Below, piece by piece: positions 50,788 to 59,636 of a DNA stretch of 64,000 bases (position 1 is the first letter of the stretch; each line of letters starts with the position of its first letter). Source of the DNA: Streptomyces sp. CB01580 (GTDB lineage Bacteria; Actinomycetota; Actinomycetes; Streptomycetales; Streptomycetaceae); NCBI RefSeq assembly GCF_001905795.1, contig NZ_LIXJ01000013.1:124001-188000 (forward strand). Reading direction: 5' to 3'. Made by a program: the position numbers and the translations under genes. The notes under the pieces are model-generated. The model was not told the origin of the DNA. It saw only the letters and a program-made list of their open reading frames with translations, and did not search any database.

Positions 50788-50813
50788 CGGTCGCCCGGCC
50801 GGCCGGGCGACCG
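50788..50813. terminator. 26-bp perfect palindrome between convergent icmB and DUF5691 genes
   Basis: Arms 50788-50800 and 50801-50813 are exact inverted copies without a spacer, preceded by a further CCGGTCGG direct repeat. This is probably a bidirectional terminator in the 358-bp gap. The remainder of the gap has no recognisable gene. Confidence 0.65.
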
Positions 50814-50837
50814 GACACGTCGTGGCCGTACCGCCGG

Positions 50838-52451
50838 TCAGGAGTCCCGTGCCGCCGTTGAGCCCGACAGCAGCTCCGACTCCATCGCCGCGCGCAGTCG
50901 AAGCGTGGAGACCAGGCGCTGGAACGCCTCCGACCAGTAGCCGTTGGCGCCCGGAGACGCGTCCTCCGGTTCGTCCTGGGGCGTGGTGAGGACTTCCAGG
51001 CGGTCCGCCTCGGCCGGGTTCAGACAGCGTTCGGCGAGTCCCATCACGCCGCTGAAACTCCACGGATAGCTGCCCGCGTCCCGCGCGATGTCCAGGGCAT
51101 CGACGACCGAGCGGCCGAGCGGTTCGGCCCAGGGTACGGGGCAGGCCCCGAGCAGCTGGAACGCCTCCGACAGCCCGTGCGCGGCGATGAAGTCGGCGAC
51201 CCACGCGCTGCGTTCGGCCGCCGGAAATATGGCGAGGAGCTTCGACCGCTCGGCGAGCGACGCCGTGCCGGGGCCGTTCGACGGAGGGACGGAAGGGGCG
51301 CCGAGCAGTGCGCGGGCCCACTCCGGATCCCGCTGACGCACCGCCGCCCGGCACCACGCCGCGTGCAGCTCCTCGGCCCAGCCGTCGGCCACCGGCAGGG
51401 CGACGATCTCCCGTGCGGTGCGCCCGCCGAACCGGGCCGACCAGGCGGTCAGGGGGGCGGACTCCACCAACTGCCCCAACCACCACGACCGTTCACCCCG
51501 ACCGGCCGGCGGAACCGCCATCACGCCGTCGCGCTCCATCGCGGCGTCGCATTCGTGCGGGGCCTCCACGGCGACGCGGGCGTCGTCGCCCGTGACGTCC
51601 GGGCTCACGAACGACAGCGCACGGCCCGCCATCCGGCCGGCGAACGCCGACTCCGGCAGCGCGGAGAGCAGTTCGGCGGCGGTGGAGCGGACGTTCCGGC
51701 TGCGGTCGGAGAGCGCCCGCTCCAGGAAGGGCTCGTCCACCGGGGACAGCCCGGTGCGCAAGGAGTCGAGGAACATCAGCCGGTCCTCGGCCCGTTCGGT
51801 GGTCCAGGTGCCGGAGAGCAGCGCGAGCGCCTCGGCCGGGTCATGCGCCCGTACGGCCCCGAGCAGGGCGACCCGTTCGGCGAACAGCCCTTCCTCCCAC
51901 AGCCGGGCGACCGCGTCCCGGTCCGTGACGTCGGGCAGTGCCGAGCCGCCGGACGAGCCGCGCAGCGCGAACCTCCACTCGGGGTTCAGCCCGGCCAGCC
52001 ACAGCCCGCGCGGCCCGGCGAAGGCGAGCGCCTGCGGCCGCAGATCGGTACGGGACCTGGCCGCGTCCAGCAGTTGAGGGAGCAGCACGGCAGGGGCGCG
52101 GAAGCCGCGCCGGTTGGCGATGGCCAGCCACTGGGGGATCAGTTCGGTGAGATCGGGCGCCGTGCCGCGTCGGCCGCCCGAAGCGCCCGGCGCCGACCGG
52201 TCCGCGAGCAACTGGGCCAGTCTGCGCCGCGCGGCCGGGGGCAGCGGCGGCCGGGGGTCGACCGGGGACGGGACGGGTCGGGCAGCCGCAGGGGCGGGCA
52301 GCAGTCCCGCCCGGCGCCGTACGGTCAGGATCGCCGCGGCGTCCAGCAACTCGGCCGGTCCGCCACCCTGCCGTGCGGGCCGTCGGTCGGTGCCGAGCAA
52401 CGCCGACGTGACGAGCTCATCCCACGGCTCGGGCCTGGTGGTACGAGGCAT
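50838..52451 (-). CDS. DUF5691-type protein of the MoxR/SWIM locus
   Basis: 537 residues, helical, rich in Leu, Ala, Arg and Trp (W-L-A-I-A-N-R-R-G-F-R-A-P near residue 108). I believe it matches DUF5691, a family that keeps company with SWIM and MoxR genes. HEAT-like helical repeats are possible; no enzyme motif is seen. It is the second gene of the minus-strand operon, 68 bp after the SWIM gene, with GGAGG before its ATG. A scaffold or substrate-recruiting role is a guess from the context. Confidence 0.8.
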   Translation of the reverse strand: MPRTTRPEPWDELVTSALLGTDRRPARQGGGPAELLDAAAILTVRRRAGLLPAPAAARPVPSPVDPRPPLPPAARRRLAQLLADRSAPGASGGRRGTAPDLTELIPQWLAIANRRGFRAPAVLLPQLLDAARSRTDLRPQALAFAGPRGLWLAGLNPEWRFALRGSSGGSALPDVTDRDAVARLWEEGLFAERVALLGAVRAHDPAEALALLSGTWTTERAEDRLMFLDSLRTGLSPVDEPFLERALSDRSRNVRSTAAELLSALPESAFAGRMAGRALSFVSPDVTGDDARVAVEAPHECDAAMERDGVMAVPPAGRGERSWWLGQLVESAPLTAWSARFGGRTAREIVALPVADGWAEELHAAWCRAAVRQRDPEWARALLGAPSVPPSNGPGTASLAERSKLLAIFPAAERSAWVADFIAAHGLSEAFQLLGACPVPWAEPLGRSVVDALDIARDAGSYPWSFSGVMGLAERCLNPAEADRLEVLTTPQDEPEDASPGANGYWSEAFQRLVSTLRLRAAMESELLSGSTAARDS

Positions 52452-52519
52452 TGGTCCTCCTCGGACGTCGAATCGGATGCCATCGGAAGTCGTCGGAAGC
52501 TGTGGGAAGCCATTGGATG

Positions 52520-54052
52520 TCAGATGAGCGGAACGATCTCGACACCCCCACTTCCGACGCTTCCGGCACCGTGGTGTTCCGTGCCGCCGGTGTCGGCTCC
52601 GACGGACCGGGGCACGCCCGGGGCCGCTCCCGTACGCGTACCCGCCGATCCCTCCGTACACGCCGTTCCGTCCGGGTCCGCCGCCCCGGCCCCGTCCCCG
52701 GCCGTGGCCCAGGCCGCCAGCGGGTCGAAGCCGCGGTGGCCGCACTCGCCGAAGACGGTGACCGGCGCGCCGCCGGAGAGCGCGACCAGTTTCCACAGCC
52801 CGGGCCGGGCCCGCGCCGACGGAGCGACGGGCAGGGCGCCGTCGCCCGCCGCGTCGACCAGCTGCCAGCCCTCCGGACCGGACGGCACCGGTATCACCTC
52901 GCGCAGGGTCGTCGGCCAGGAGTCCAGCCACGGATCGTGCCGCAGGGCGCCTCCGTAGGCGGCGATCGCGTCCCCGGTCGTACCGCCCACGGGCGGCGTA
53001 CCGGCCGGTGACGGGAGGCCGAACCGCTGCCCCGGCTCGGCCCGCAGCCGACCGGCGCCGGGATACGGCGTGATCTCGGCGTCGACCGTGGTGCCCACCG
53101 GCAGCGAGAGCTCGGGCGAACGCCCGGCCGCCCCGAAGGAGAGCAGCAGTGCGGTACGTCCCGACTCCCTTCCGTACAGCCAGACGCGGCGCGTGACGAG
53201 TCTGCCGTCCGGGGTGTCGTACTGGGCGAGGACCAGCCAGCGGTCCCGGACCGGTGGGCCCGAGGCGGGGACGTTCAGCCCCACGCGCGTACGGACCGTG
53301 GCCGCCAGCGGTTCCGGCAGCCGGTCGATCCCCAGCCAGGCCCGGTCCAGCAGATGCAGCAGCGCGCACTCCTCCAGCAGCCGCCCCGGCCAGCCCGGCC
53401 CCGACGCCGGTACGGCACCCAACTCCCGGGCCCGCGCGGCCAGTCCGGGCGCCTGGGCATCGACCATGCGCGCCGCCGTCTCCTCCCACAGCCCGTACCC
53501 CGACTGGTCGGCCGCGGCCAGGCCGCCCCGCAGCAGGTCGGCCAACCGCTGTTCCAACTCCTGGGCGCCGCCGGTGATCCGCTCCGCCCGGCGCTCGGCC
53601 CGCCGCCGAGCGGACTCCGGATCGGCCGGACCCGCCGCGGCCCCGTTCGCCTCCCCCTCCTTCTCCGCCGCCCGCCCACGGCGGGCCGTCAGCCACTCAC
53701 CGGCCCAGCCGGGCGCCTCGCCCAGGGGCAGGGCCGACTCGCCGGCCGCCCGGACCAGCAGCAGACCCAGCGCGTGCTTGCACGGGAACTTCCGACTGGG
53801 GCAACTGCATCCGTACGCCGGGCCGGTGGTGTCGACGACCGTTCGATACGGCTCGCTCCCGCTGCCCGCGCACAGCCCCCACACCGCACCCGAATCGTCG
53901 CGTCCGCTCCCCGACCACGACCCGGACGAACCGAGTCCGCTCCCCGCCGTGCGCGACGACGCGTCAGGAGCCAGCGCCAGGACCTGCTCCACCGTCCACC
54001 GCACGGCCGGGGCAGCCGTGCGCGAAGGTTCACCCCCGTGAGATAGCAGCAT
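52520..54052 (-). CDS. SWIM zinc-finger protein (YehQ-like)
   Basis: 510 residues. The SWIM zinc motif CxC-x6-CxH is present as C82-S-C-P-S-R-K-F-P-C91-K-H93. SWIM domains bind nucleic acid or protein. The remainder is a long alpha/beta region without further known motifs. The ATG at 54052 has no Shine-Dalgarno; it lies 7 nt after the -10 element TACCGT, so the mRNA looks leaderless. It leads an operon with the DUF5691 gene and is divergent from the MoxR operon. Confidence 0.85.
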   Translation of the reverse strand: MLLSHGGEPSRTAAPAVRWTVEQVLALAPDASSRTAGSGLGSSGSWSGSGRDDSGAVWGLCAGSGSEPYRTVVDTTGPAYGCSCPSRKFPCKHALGLLLVRAAGESALPLGEAPGWAGEWLTARRGRAAEKEGEANGAAAGPADPESARRRAERRAERITGGAQELEQRLADLLRGGLAAADQSGYGLWEETAARMVDAQAPGLAARARELGAVPASGPGWPGRLLEECALLHLLDRAWLGIDRLPEPLAATVRTRVGLNVPASGPPVRDRWLVLAQYDTPDGRLVTRRVWLYGRESGRTALLLSFGAAGRSPELSLPVGTTVDAEITPYPGAGRLRAEPGQRFGLPSPAGTPPVGGTTGDAIAAYGGALRHDPWLDSWPTTLREVIPVPSGPEGWQLVDAAGDGALPVAPSARARPGLWKLVALSGGAPVTVFGECGHRGFDPLAAWATAGDGAGAADPDGTACTEGSAGTRTGAAPGVPRSVGADTGGTEHHGAGSVGSGGVEIVPLI

Positions 54053-54059
54053 GGGAACG

Positions 54060-54082
54060 ACGGTAGAGCGCCCCACTGACAA
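54060..54082 (-). promoter_or_regulatory. PafBC-type DNA-damage promoter of the SWIM operon
   Basis: Minus strand: TTGTCAGTG (plus 54074-54082), 8 nt, TACCGT (plus 54060-54065). This fits the RecA-independent damage promoter TTGTCRGTG-N8-TANNNT exactly. Seven nt later is the ATG, so translation would begin at the 5' end of the mRNA. Confidence 0.7.
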
Positions 54083-54316
54083 TCGGTCCGACCTGCTGAT
54101 TCGGTAGTGCGCACACCACGTGACCCGAACCGTTCTCCGCGATTGGCCGCGGGCTCCGGGCGCATGGACGGATGCCCGGACAAATTGGGCGTGGGTGAAT
54201 GCATGAACAGAGAAATGGACCCGCGGCCGCCGACGCACAGGCCGCCGACGGGCGAGCGGCCGCAGACGTACCGGCCGGGATGCGCGAATCGGCCTCCGAC
54301 CTGCGACGGGGGCCGA

Positions 54317-54339
54317 TTGTCAGTGCCATGGTGCACGGT
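54317..54339 (+). promoter_or_regulatory. PafBC-type DNA-damage promoter of the MoxR operon
   Basis: TTGTCAGTG (54317-54325), 8 nt, CACGGT (54334-54339). The -10 differs from TANNNT at its first base. The block CCGATTGTCAGTG (54313-54325) is the exact inverted copy of 54074-54086. Predicted start is near 54346, and GGAGGGGG (54366-54373) precedes the ATG. The 325-bp gap between the two operons contains nothing else recognisable. Confidence 0.65.
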
Positions 54340-54377
54340 GGGAACCGCAACAGGTCGACCGATCTGGAGGGGGACCC

Positions 54378-55511
54378 ATGACCGTGTCCGAAACCGCCGC
54401 TGCCTCCGCTGCTGCCACCGCCGACGTTGCGACACAGGCCCTGCGCCCGCACGCCGAGGACGCCTTCGCCCATGAGCTGAAGGCCCTCGTCGCGGCCGAC
54501 GACCGTCCCAGGCCCGCCCGTTGGCAGTTGTCCCCCTGGGCCGTCTCCACCTATCTCCTCGGCGGCACCCTGCCCGACGGCACGGTGATCACCCCCAAGT
54601 ACGTCGGTCCGCGTCGCCTGGTCGAGGTCGCCGTGACCACACTCGCCACCGACCGGGCCCTGCTGCTCCTCGGCGTCCCCGGCACCGCCAAGACGTGGGT
54701 CTCCGAGCATCTCGCGGCCGCCGTCAGCGGCGACTCGACACTGCTCGTCCAGGGCACGGCGGGCACCCCCGAGGAAGCCGTCCGCTACGGCTGGAACTAC
54801 GCGCGACTGCTCGCGCACGGCCCCAGCAGGGAAGCGCTGGTGCCGAGTCCGCTGATGCGCGCCATGGCCGAGGGCATGACCGCGCGCGTCGAGGAACTCA
54901 CCCGCATCCCCGCCGACGTGCAGGACTCGCTGATCACGATCCTGTCGGAGAAGACCCTCCCCATCCCCGAACTGGGACAGGAGGTCCAGGCGGTCCGCGG
55001 CTTCAACGTCATCGCCACGGCCAACGACCGCGACCGAGGGGTCAACGAACTGTCCAGCGCCCTGCGCCGCCGGTTCAACACGGTCGTCCTGCCGCTGCCC
55101 GCCACACCGGACGAGGAGGTCGACATCGTGTCCCGGCGGGTCGACCAGATCGGGCGCTCGCTCGACCTGCCGTCCGGGACCGACGGACTGGCCGAGATCC
55201 GACGCGTCGTCACCGTCTTCCGCGAGCTGCGCGACGGAGTCACCACGGACGGACGCACCAAGCTCAAGTCCCCGACCGGGACGCTGTCGACGGCCGAGGC
55301 GATCTCCGTCGTCACCAACGGACTGGCGCTGGCCACCCACTTCGGCGACGGGGTGCTGCGCCCCGGCGACGTGGCGGCGGGCATCCTCGGCGCGGTCGTC
55401 CGGGACCCGGCGGCCGACCGCGTGGTCTGGCAGGAGTATCTGGAGACGGTGGTACGGGAACGGGACGGGTGGAAGGACTTCTACCGCGCCTGCCGCGAGG
55501 TGTCCGCATGA
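54378..55511 (+). CDS. MoxR-family AAA+ ATPase (YehL-like)
   Basis: 377 residues. Walker A G-V-P-G-T-A-K-T at 99-106, a Walker B-like R-V-E-E-L-T-R (Glu-Glu rather than Asp-Glu), sensor 1 N-V-I-A-T-A-N-D and an Arg finger segment A-L-R-R-R-F-N. MoxR ATPases act as chaperones that remodel or activate partner proteins, usually together with a VWA protein encoded nearby, as here. The stop overlaps the next start (ATGA), indicating coupling. Confidence 0.93.
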   Translation: MTVSETAAASAAATADVATQALRPHAEDAFAHELKALVAADDRPRPARWQLSPWAVSTYLLGGTLPDGTVITPKYVGPRRLVEVAVTTLATDRALLLLGVPGTAKTWVSEHLAAAVSGDSTLLVQGTAGTPEEAVRYGWNYARLLAHGPSREALVPSPLMRAMAEGMTARVEELTRIPADVQDSLITILSEKTLPIPELGQEVQAVRGFNVIATANDRDRGVNELSSALRRRFNTVVLPLPATPDEEVDIVSRRVDQIGRSLDLPSGTDGLAEIRRVVTVFRELRDGVTTDGRTKLKSPTGTLSTAEAISVVTNGLALATHFGDGVLRPGDVAAGILGAVVRDPAADRVVWQEYLETVVRERDGWKDFYRACREVSA

Positions 55512-58129
55512 CCCGGACCGCAGGACCGGGCGGCCCCCTTCTGCTGGGGGTGCGCCATCACGGGCCGGGCTCGGCCCGCGCCGTCCGCGCGGCCCTGGAG
55601 GCAGCACGTCCGCGGGCCGTCCTGGTCGAGGGTCCGCCGGAAGGGGACCCGCTGCTTCCGCTGGCCGCCGACGAACGGATGCGTCCGCCGGTCGCGTTGC
55701 TGGCCCACGCCGTCGACGACCCGGGGCAGGCGACGTTCTGGCCGCTGGCCGCGTTCTCCCCCGAATGGGTCGCGATCCGTTGGGCCCTGGCGCACGACGT
55801 GCCGGTCCGCTTCATCGACCTTCCCGCCGCGAACTCCCTGGCCCTCGCGAGGGCGGCCGAGCAGCGGGCGGCCGGGGAGGAGGAGACGGCCGGGGGAGGA
55901 GACACCGACCGCGGTGGGGAGGAAGGGCCGAGTGCCGCCGGTTCGTCCGGGCGTGCCCCCGTCGACCCCGTCCGCGTGCTCGCGCGGACCGCCGGCCACG
56001 ACGACCCGGAGCGCTGGTGGGAGGACGTCGTCGAGCACCGCATCCAGGACGGCGACCCCGACCCGATGGCCCCCTTCGCCGCGCTCGCCGAGGCGATGAC
56101 GGCTCTGCGCGAGGTGTACGGGGACGGTGACCACCCCCGCGACACGGTTCGCGAGGCACACATGCGCATTCAACTGCGCAAGGCGCGAAAGGAGTTCGGA
56201 GACGACATCGCGGTCGTCTGCGGTGCCTGGCACGTCCCCGCGCTCGCCACGAGGACCACGCTCGCCGCCGACAGGGCCGTGCTCAAGGGGCTGCCCAAGG
56301 TCAGGACCGAGCTGACCTGGGTGCCCTGGTCGCATCGCAGGCTGGCCCGGAACAGCGGATACGGGGCGGGCATCGACTCGCCCGGCTGGTACGGACACCT
56401 CTTCGACGCGGCCGACCGCCCGATCGAGCGGTGGATGACCAAGGTCGCCGGACTCCTGCGCGACGAGGGCCGGTTCGTGTCGTCCGCCCATGTCATCGAG
56501 GCCGTCCGGCTCGCCGAGTCGCTCGCCGCCGTGCGTGGCCGCCCGCTCGCCGGGCTGAGCGAGACGACGGACGCGGTCAGAGCCGTGATGTGCGACGGCT
56601 CCGACGTCCCGCTGGCACTCGTACGGGACCGGCTGGTCGTCGGTGAATCCCTCGGCGAGGTGCCCGACACCGCCCCCGCCGTACCGCTGCAACGCAACCT
56701 CACCCGTCAGCAGCGTTCCCTCCGGCTCAAACCGGAGGCGCAGGAACGGGAGTTGGAGCTCGACCTGCGCAGGAACACCGACGCGGCACGGAGTCGACTG
56801 CTGCACCGGCTGCGGATCCTCGCCGTCGACTGGGGCGAGCTCACGACCGGCCGCGCGAGCACCGGCACGTTCCGCGAGAGCTGGCGGCTGCGCTGGGAAC
56901 CCGAGCTGTACGTGCGGGTGGCCGAGGCCGGGACGTGGGGCACCACCGTGCTCTCCGCCGCGACGGCCAAGGCAGGCTCCCGGGCCGCTTCCGCCGCCTC
57001 CCTCGCCGACATCACCGCCCTCGCCGAGCACTGCCTGCTCGCGGAACTGCCGGACGCCCTGCCCGTGGTGATGCGGGCCCTCGCCGACCGCGCCGCGCTC
57101 GACGCCGACGTCGGCCGGCTCGCCGACGCCCTGCCCGCACTGGCCCGCACCCTGCGCTACGGCGACGTGCGGTCCACGGACACCGGGGCGCTCGGCGAGG
57201 TCGCCGCCGGGCTGGCGGAGCGCGTCTGCGTCGGCCTGCCGGCGGCGTGCACCGGACTCGACGCCGACGGCGCCGCCGAGATGCGCCGCCGGATGGACGG
57301 CGTGCACACCGCGATCGGACTGCTCGGCGGGGCCGTTGCCGCGCGTTCCGAAGCGGACGGGCTGCGCGGGCGCTGGACCGCCGTACTGCACCGGCTCGCC
57401 GCCCGGGACACCGTCGCGGGCATCATCAGGGGACGCGCGGCCCGCCTGCTGCTCGACGAGGGGCGGATCGCGGAGGACGACGCGGCGCGGCTGATGGGTC
57501 TGGCGCTCTCTCCCGGCACGCCGTCCGCCGAGGCGGCGGCCTGGATCGAGGGGTTCGTCGGCGGGGCGGGCGGCGGAATGCTCCTCGTCCACGACGCACG
57601 GCTGCTCGGGCTGGTCGACGCCTGGATCACCGGCGTCCCGGCCGACTCCTTCGCCGACGTACTGCCCCTGCTGCGTCGTACCTTCTCGGCCTACGAGGCC
57701 GGGGTGCTGCGCACGCTGGGCGAACTCGTGAGGCGTGGTCCGGCCGCGGGTGGGGCGGCTGCCGATGCCACCGGTGCCGGTACGGGCGCCGGGGTGGTGA
57801 CCCCCGGCTTCGGGCCCGGGCTCGACGCGGCGCGGGCCGAGGCCGTGGAGCCGGTTCTGCGTCTCCTGCTCGGCACCACCACCGGCGCGACCGCCGAAGC
57901 CGAGCCCGAAGCCCGAGCCGAAGCCGATACGGGCACCGGCACGACCGCCGACACCGCTACCCCGACCGGCACCGGCACGACCGCCGACACGGGTCCGGGC
58001 GCCGGCACCGGTACCCGCACCGGCCCGGCTGCGGTCCCCGCTGCGCGGCCGGGCGGAGGCGGCCCGGACGACAGGAGCCGAACCGTCGAGGAATCACTGG
58101 CCGAACAACCCCTGGGGGCGACGGGATGA
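55508..58129 (+). CDS. DUF5682-type protein (YehM-like), possible Tiki/TraB fold
   Basis: 873 residues. The N-terminus L-L-L-G-V-R-H-H-G-P-G-S (residues 11-22) followed by V-L-V-E-G-P-P-E (38-45) is the GxxH ... E pattern of the Tiki/TraB/EreA/ChaN hydrolase superfamily; this is a tentative fold call. A long helical middle and C-terminal half follow. The last ~80 residues are a Thr/Gly/Ala/Glu low-complexity tail. It is coupled to both neighbours by ATGA overlaps, so the three proteins are probably made in fixed ratio. Enzyme activity is not proven. Confidence 0.82.
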   Translation: MTRTAGPGGPLLLGVRHHGPGSARAVRAALEAARPRAVLVEGPPEGDPLLPLAADERMRPPVALLAHAVDDPGQATFWPLAAFSPEWVAIRWALAHDVPVRFIDLPAANSLALARAAEQRAAGEEETAGGGDTDRGGEEGPSAAGSSGRAPVDPVRVLARTAGHDDPERWWEDVVEHRIQDGDPDPMAPFAALAEAMTALREVYGDGDHPRDTVREAHMRIQLRKARKEFGDDIAVVCGAWHVPALATRTTLAADRAVLKGLPKVRTELTWVPWSHRRLARNSGYGAGIDSPGWYGHLFDAADRPIERWMTKVAGLLRDEGRFVSSAHVIEAVRLAESLAAVRGRPLAGLSETTDAVRAVMCDGSDVPLALVRDRLVVGESLGEVPDTAPAVPLQRNLTRQQRSLRLKPEAQERELELDLRRNTDAARSRLLHRLRILAVDWGELTTGRASTGTFRESWRLRWEPELYVRVAEAGTWGTTVLSAATAKAGSRAASAASLADITALAEHCLLAELPDALPVVMRALADRAALDADVGRLADALPALARTLRYGDVRSTDTGALGEVAAGLAERVCVGLPAACTGLDADGAAEMRRRMDGVHTAIGLLGGAVAARSEADGLRGRWTAVLHRLAARDTVAGIIRGRAARLLLDEGRIAEDDAARLMGLALSPGTPSAEAAAWIEGFVGGAGGGMLLVHDARLLGLVDAWITGVPADSFADVLPLLRRTFSAYEAGVLRTLGELVRRGPAAGGAAADATGAGTGAGVVTPGFGPGLDAARAEAVEPVLRLLLGTTTGATAEAEPEARAEADTGTGTTADTATPTGTGTTADTGPGAGTGTRTGPAAVPAARPGGGGPDDRSRTVEESLAEQPLGATG

Positions 58130-59370
58130 CCACGAACACGGCAGGCACCACGACCCACCCGCCCCACGACATCCGGTCCGACACGTCGACGGCCGACGAG
58201 CGACTGCGCCGCTGGCGGCTGGTGCTGGGCGGGGACGGCGAGGAGGGCACCGGGCGCGGCCTCACCGGCCGCGACGCCGCGATGGACGGGGCGCTGACCG
58301 CGTTGTACGGCGGCGGTGCCGGGGCGGGAGGCCGGGACGGGAACAGCCGCTCGGCCGGGCTCGGGGACTCCGCCCCGTCCGTGGCCCGCTGGCTCGGTGA
58401 CATCCGCACATACTTCCCCAGCTCCGTCGTCCAGATCATGCAGCGGGACGCCATCGAACGGCTCGGCCTCTCCGCGCTGCTCCTCGAACCGGAGATGCTG
58501 GAGGCCGTCGAGGCCGACGTCCACCTCGTCGGAACGCTCCTCTCGCTCGGCAGGGCCATGCCCGAGACGACGAAGGAGACCGCGCGGGCCGTCGTGCGCA
58601 AGGTCGTCGACGACCTGGAGAAACGGCTCGCGACCCGCACCCGTGCCACCCTCGCCGGCGCGCTGGACCGCTCGACGAGGAACGAACGCCCCCGGCACCA
58701 AGACATCGACTGGGACCGCACGATCCGGGCCAACCTCAAGAACTATCTTCCCGAGTACGGCACCGTCGTCCCCGAACGGCTCATCGGGTACGGGCGGGCC
58801 GCACGGTCCGTGAGGAAGGACGTCGTCCTCTGCGTCGACCAGTCGGGGTCGATGGCGGCCTCCGTCGTCCACGCCGCCGTCTTCGGCGCGGTCCTCGCCT
58901 CCATGCGCACGCTGCGCACCAGGCTCGTCGTCTTCGACACGGCCGTCGTCGACCTCACCGACCAGTTGGACGACCCCGTCGACGTGCTGTTCGGGACGCG
59001 GCTCGGCGGCGGTACCGACATCAACCGCGCGCTCGCGTACTGCCAGTCCAGGATCACCCGCCCCGCCGACACCGTCGTCGTGCTCATCAGCGATCTCTAC
59101 GAGGGCGGCATACGCGACGAGATGCTGAAGCGGGTCGCCGCGATGAAGGCGTCCGGGGTGCAGTTCGTGGCCCTGCTGGCGCTGTCGGACGAGGGCGCGC
59201 CCGCCTACGACCACGACCACGCGGCGGCCCTCGCGGCCCTGGGCGCACCGGCGTTCGCCTGCACGCCGGACCTCTTCCCCGAGGTGATGGCCGCGGCGAT
59301 CGAGAAGAGACCGATACCCGTACCGGACAGGGAGGCCCCCCGTGCCCGCGACCTCCGGACGGCACCCTGA
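58126..59370 (+). CDS. VWA domain protein (YehP-like)
   Basis: 414 residues. The C-terminal von Willebrand A domain has a complete metal site: D238-x-S240-x-S242 (D-Q-S-G-S-M), T in G-G-G-T-D-I-N, and D in L-I-S-D-L-Y-E-G-G. The N-terminal 230 residues are helical. MoxR-VWA pairs usually form a chaperone complex in which the VWA protein binds metal and client. Last gene of the MoxR operon, overlapping DUF5682 by ATGA. Confidence 0.92.
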   Translation: MTTNTAGTTTHPPHDIRSDTSTADERLRRWRLVLGGDGEEGTGRGLTGRDAAMDGALTALYGGGAGAGGRDGNSRSAGLGDSAPSVARWLGDIRTYFPSSVVQIMQRDAIERLGLSALLLEPEMLEAVEADVHLVGTLLSLGRAMPETTKETARAVVRKVVDDLEKRLATRTRATLAGALDRSTRNERPRHQDIDWDRTIRANLKNYLPEYGTVVPERLIGYGRAARSVRKDVVLCVDQSGSMAASVVHAAVFGAVLASMRTLRTRLVVFDTAVVDLTDQLDDPVDVLFGTRLGGGTDINRALAYCQSRITRPADTVVVLISDLYEGGIRDEMLKRVAAMKASGVQFVALLALSDEGAPAYDHDHAAALAALGAPAFACTPDLFPEVMAAAIEKRPIPVPDREAPRARDLRTAP

Positions 59371-59636
59371 GCCCGTCCCGGGAGCCCTGCCACATCGGCC
59401 ACCACTCCGTCCACCGCGCCCCGGCCACCCGCCGGATCTGTGACCGTAATCACCGCGCAGGTGTGATCTGCGATTTAGGGTCACGCGGAGCGCGGGGATA
59501 ACCTGCGAGATGGACATGCCGCGTACACCGGGTCACCCTGTGCGCCTTCCTCGTGACAGAGCAGTCGCATTTGCCCCTCGCGGCACGCCCACGCAGAAAA
59601 CGAACCGCGAGACCACTGATTAAGGGACGGACGCGC

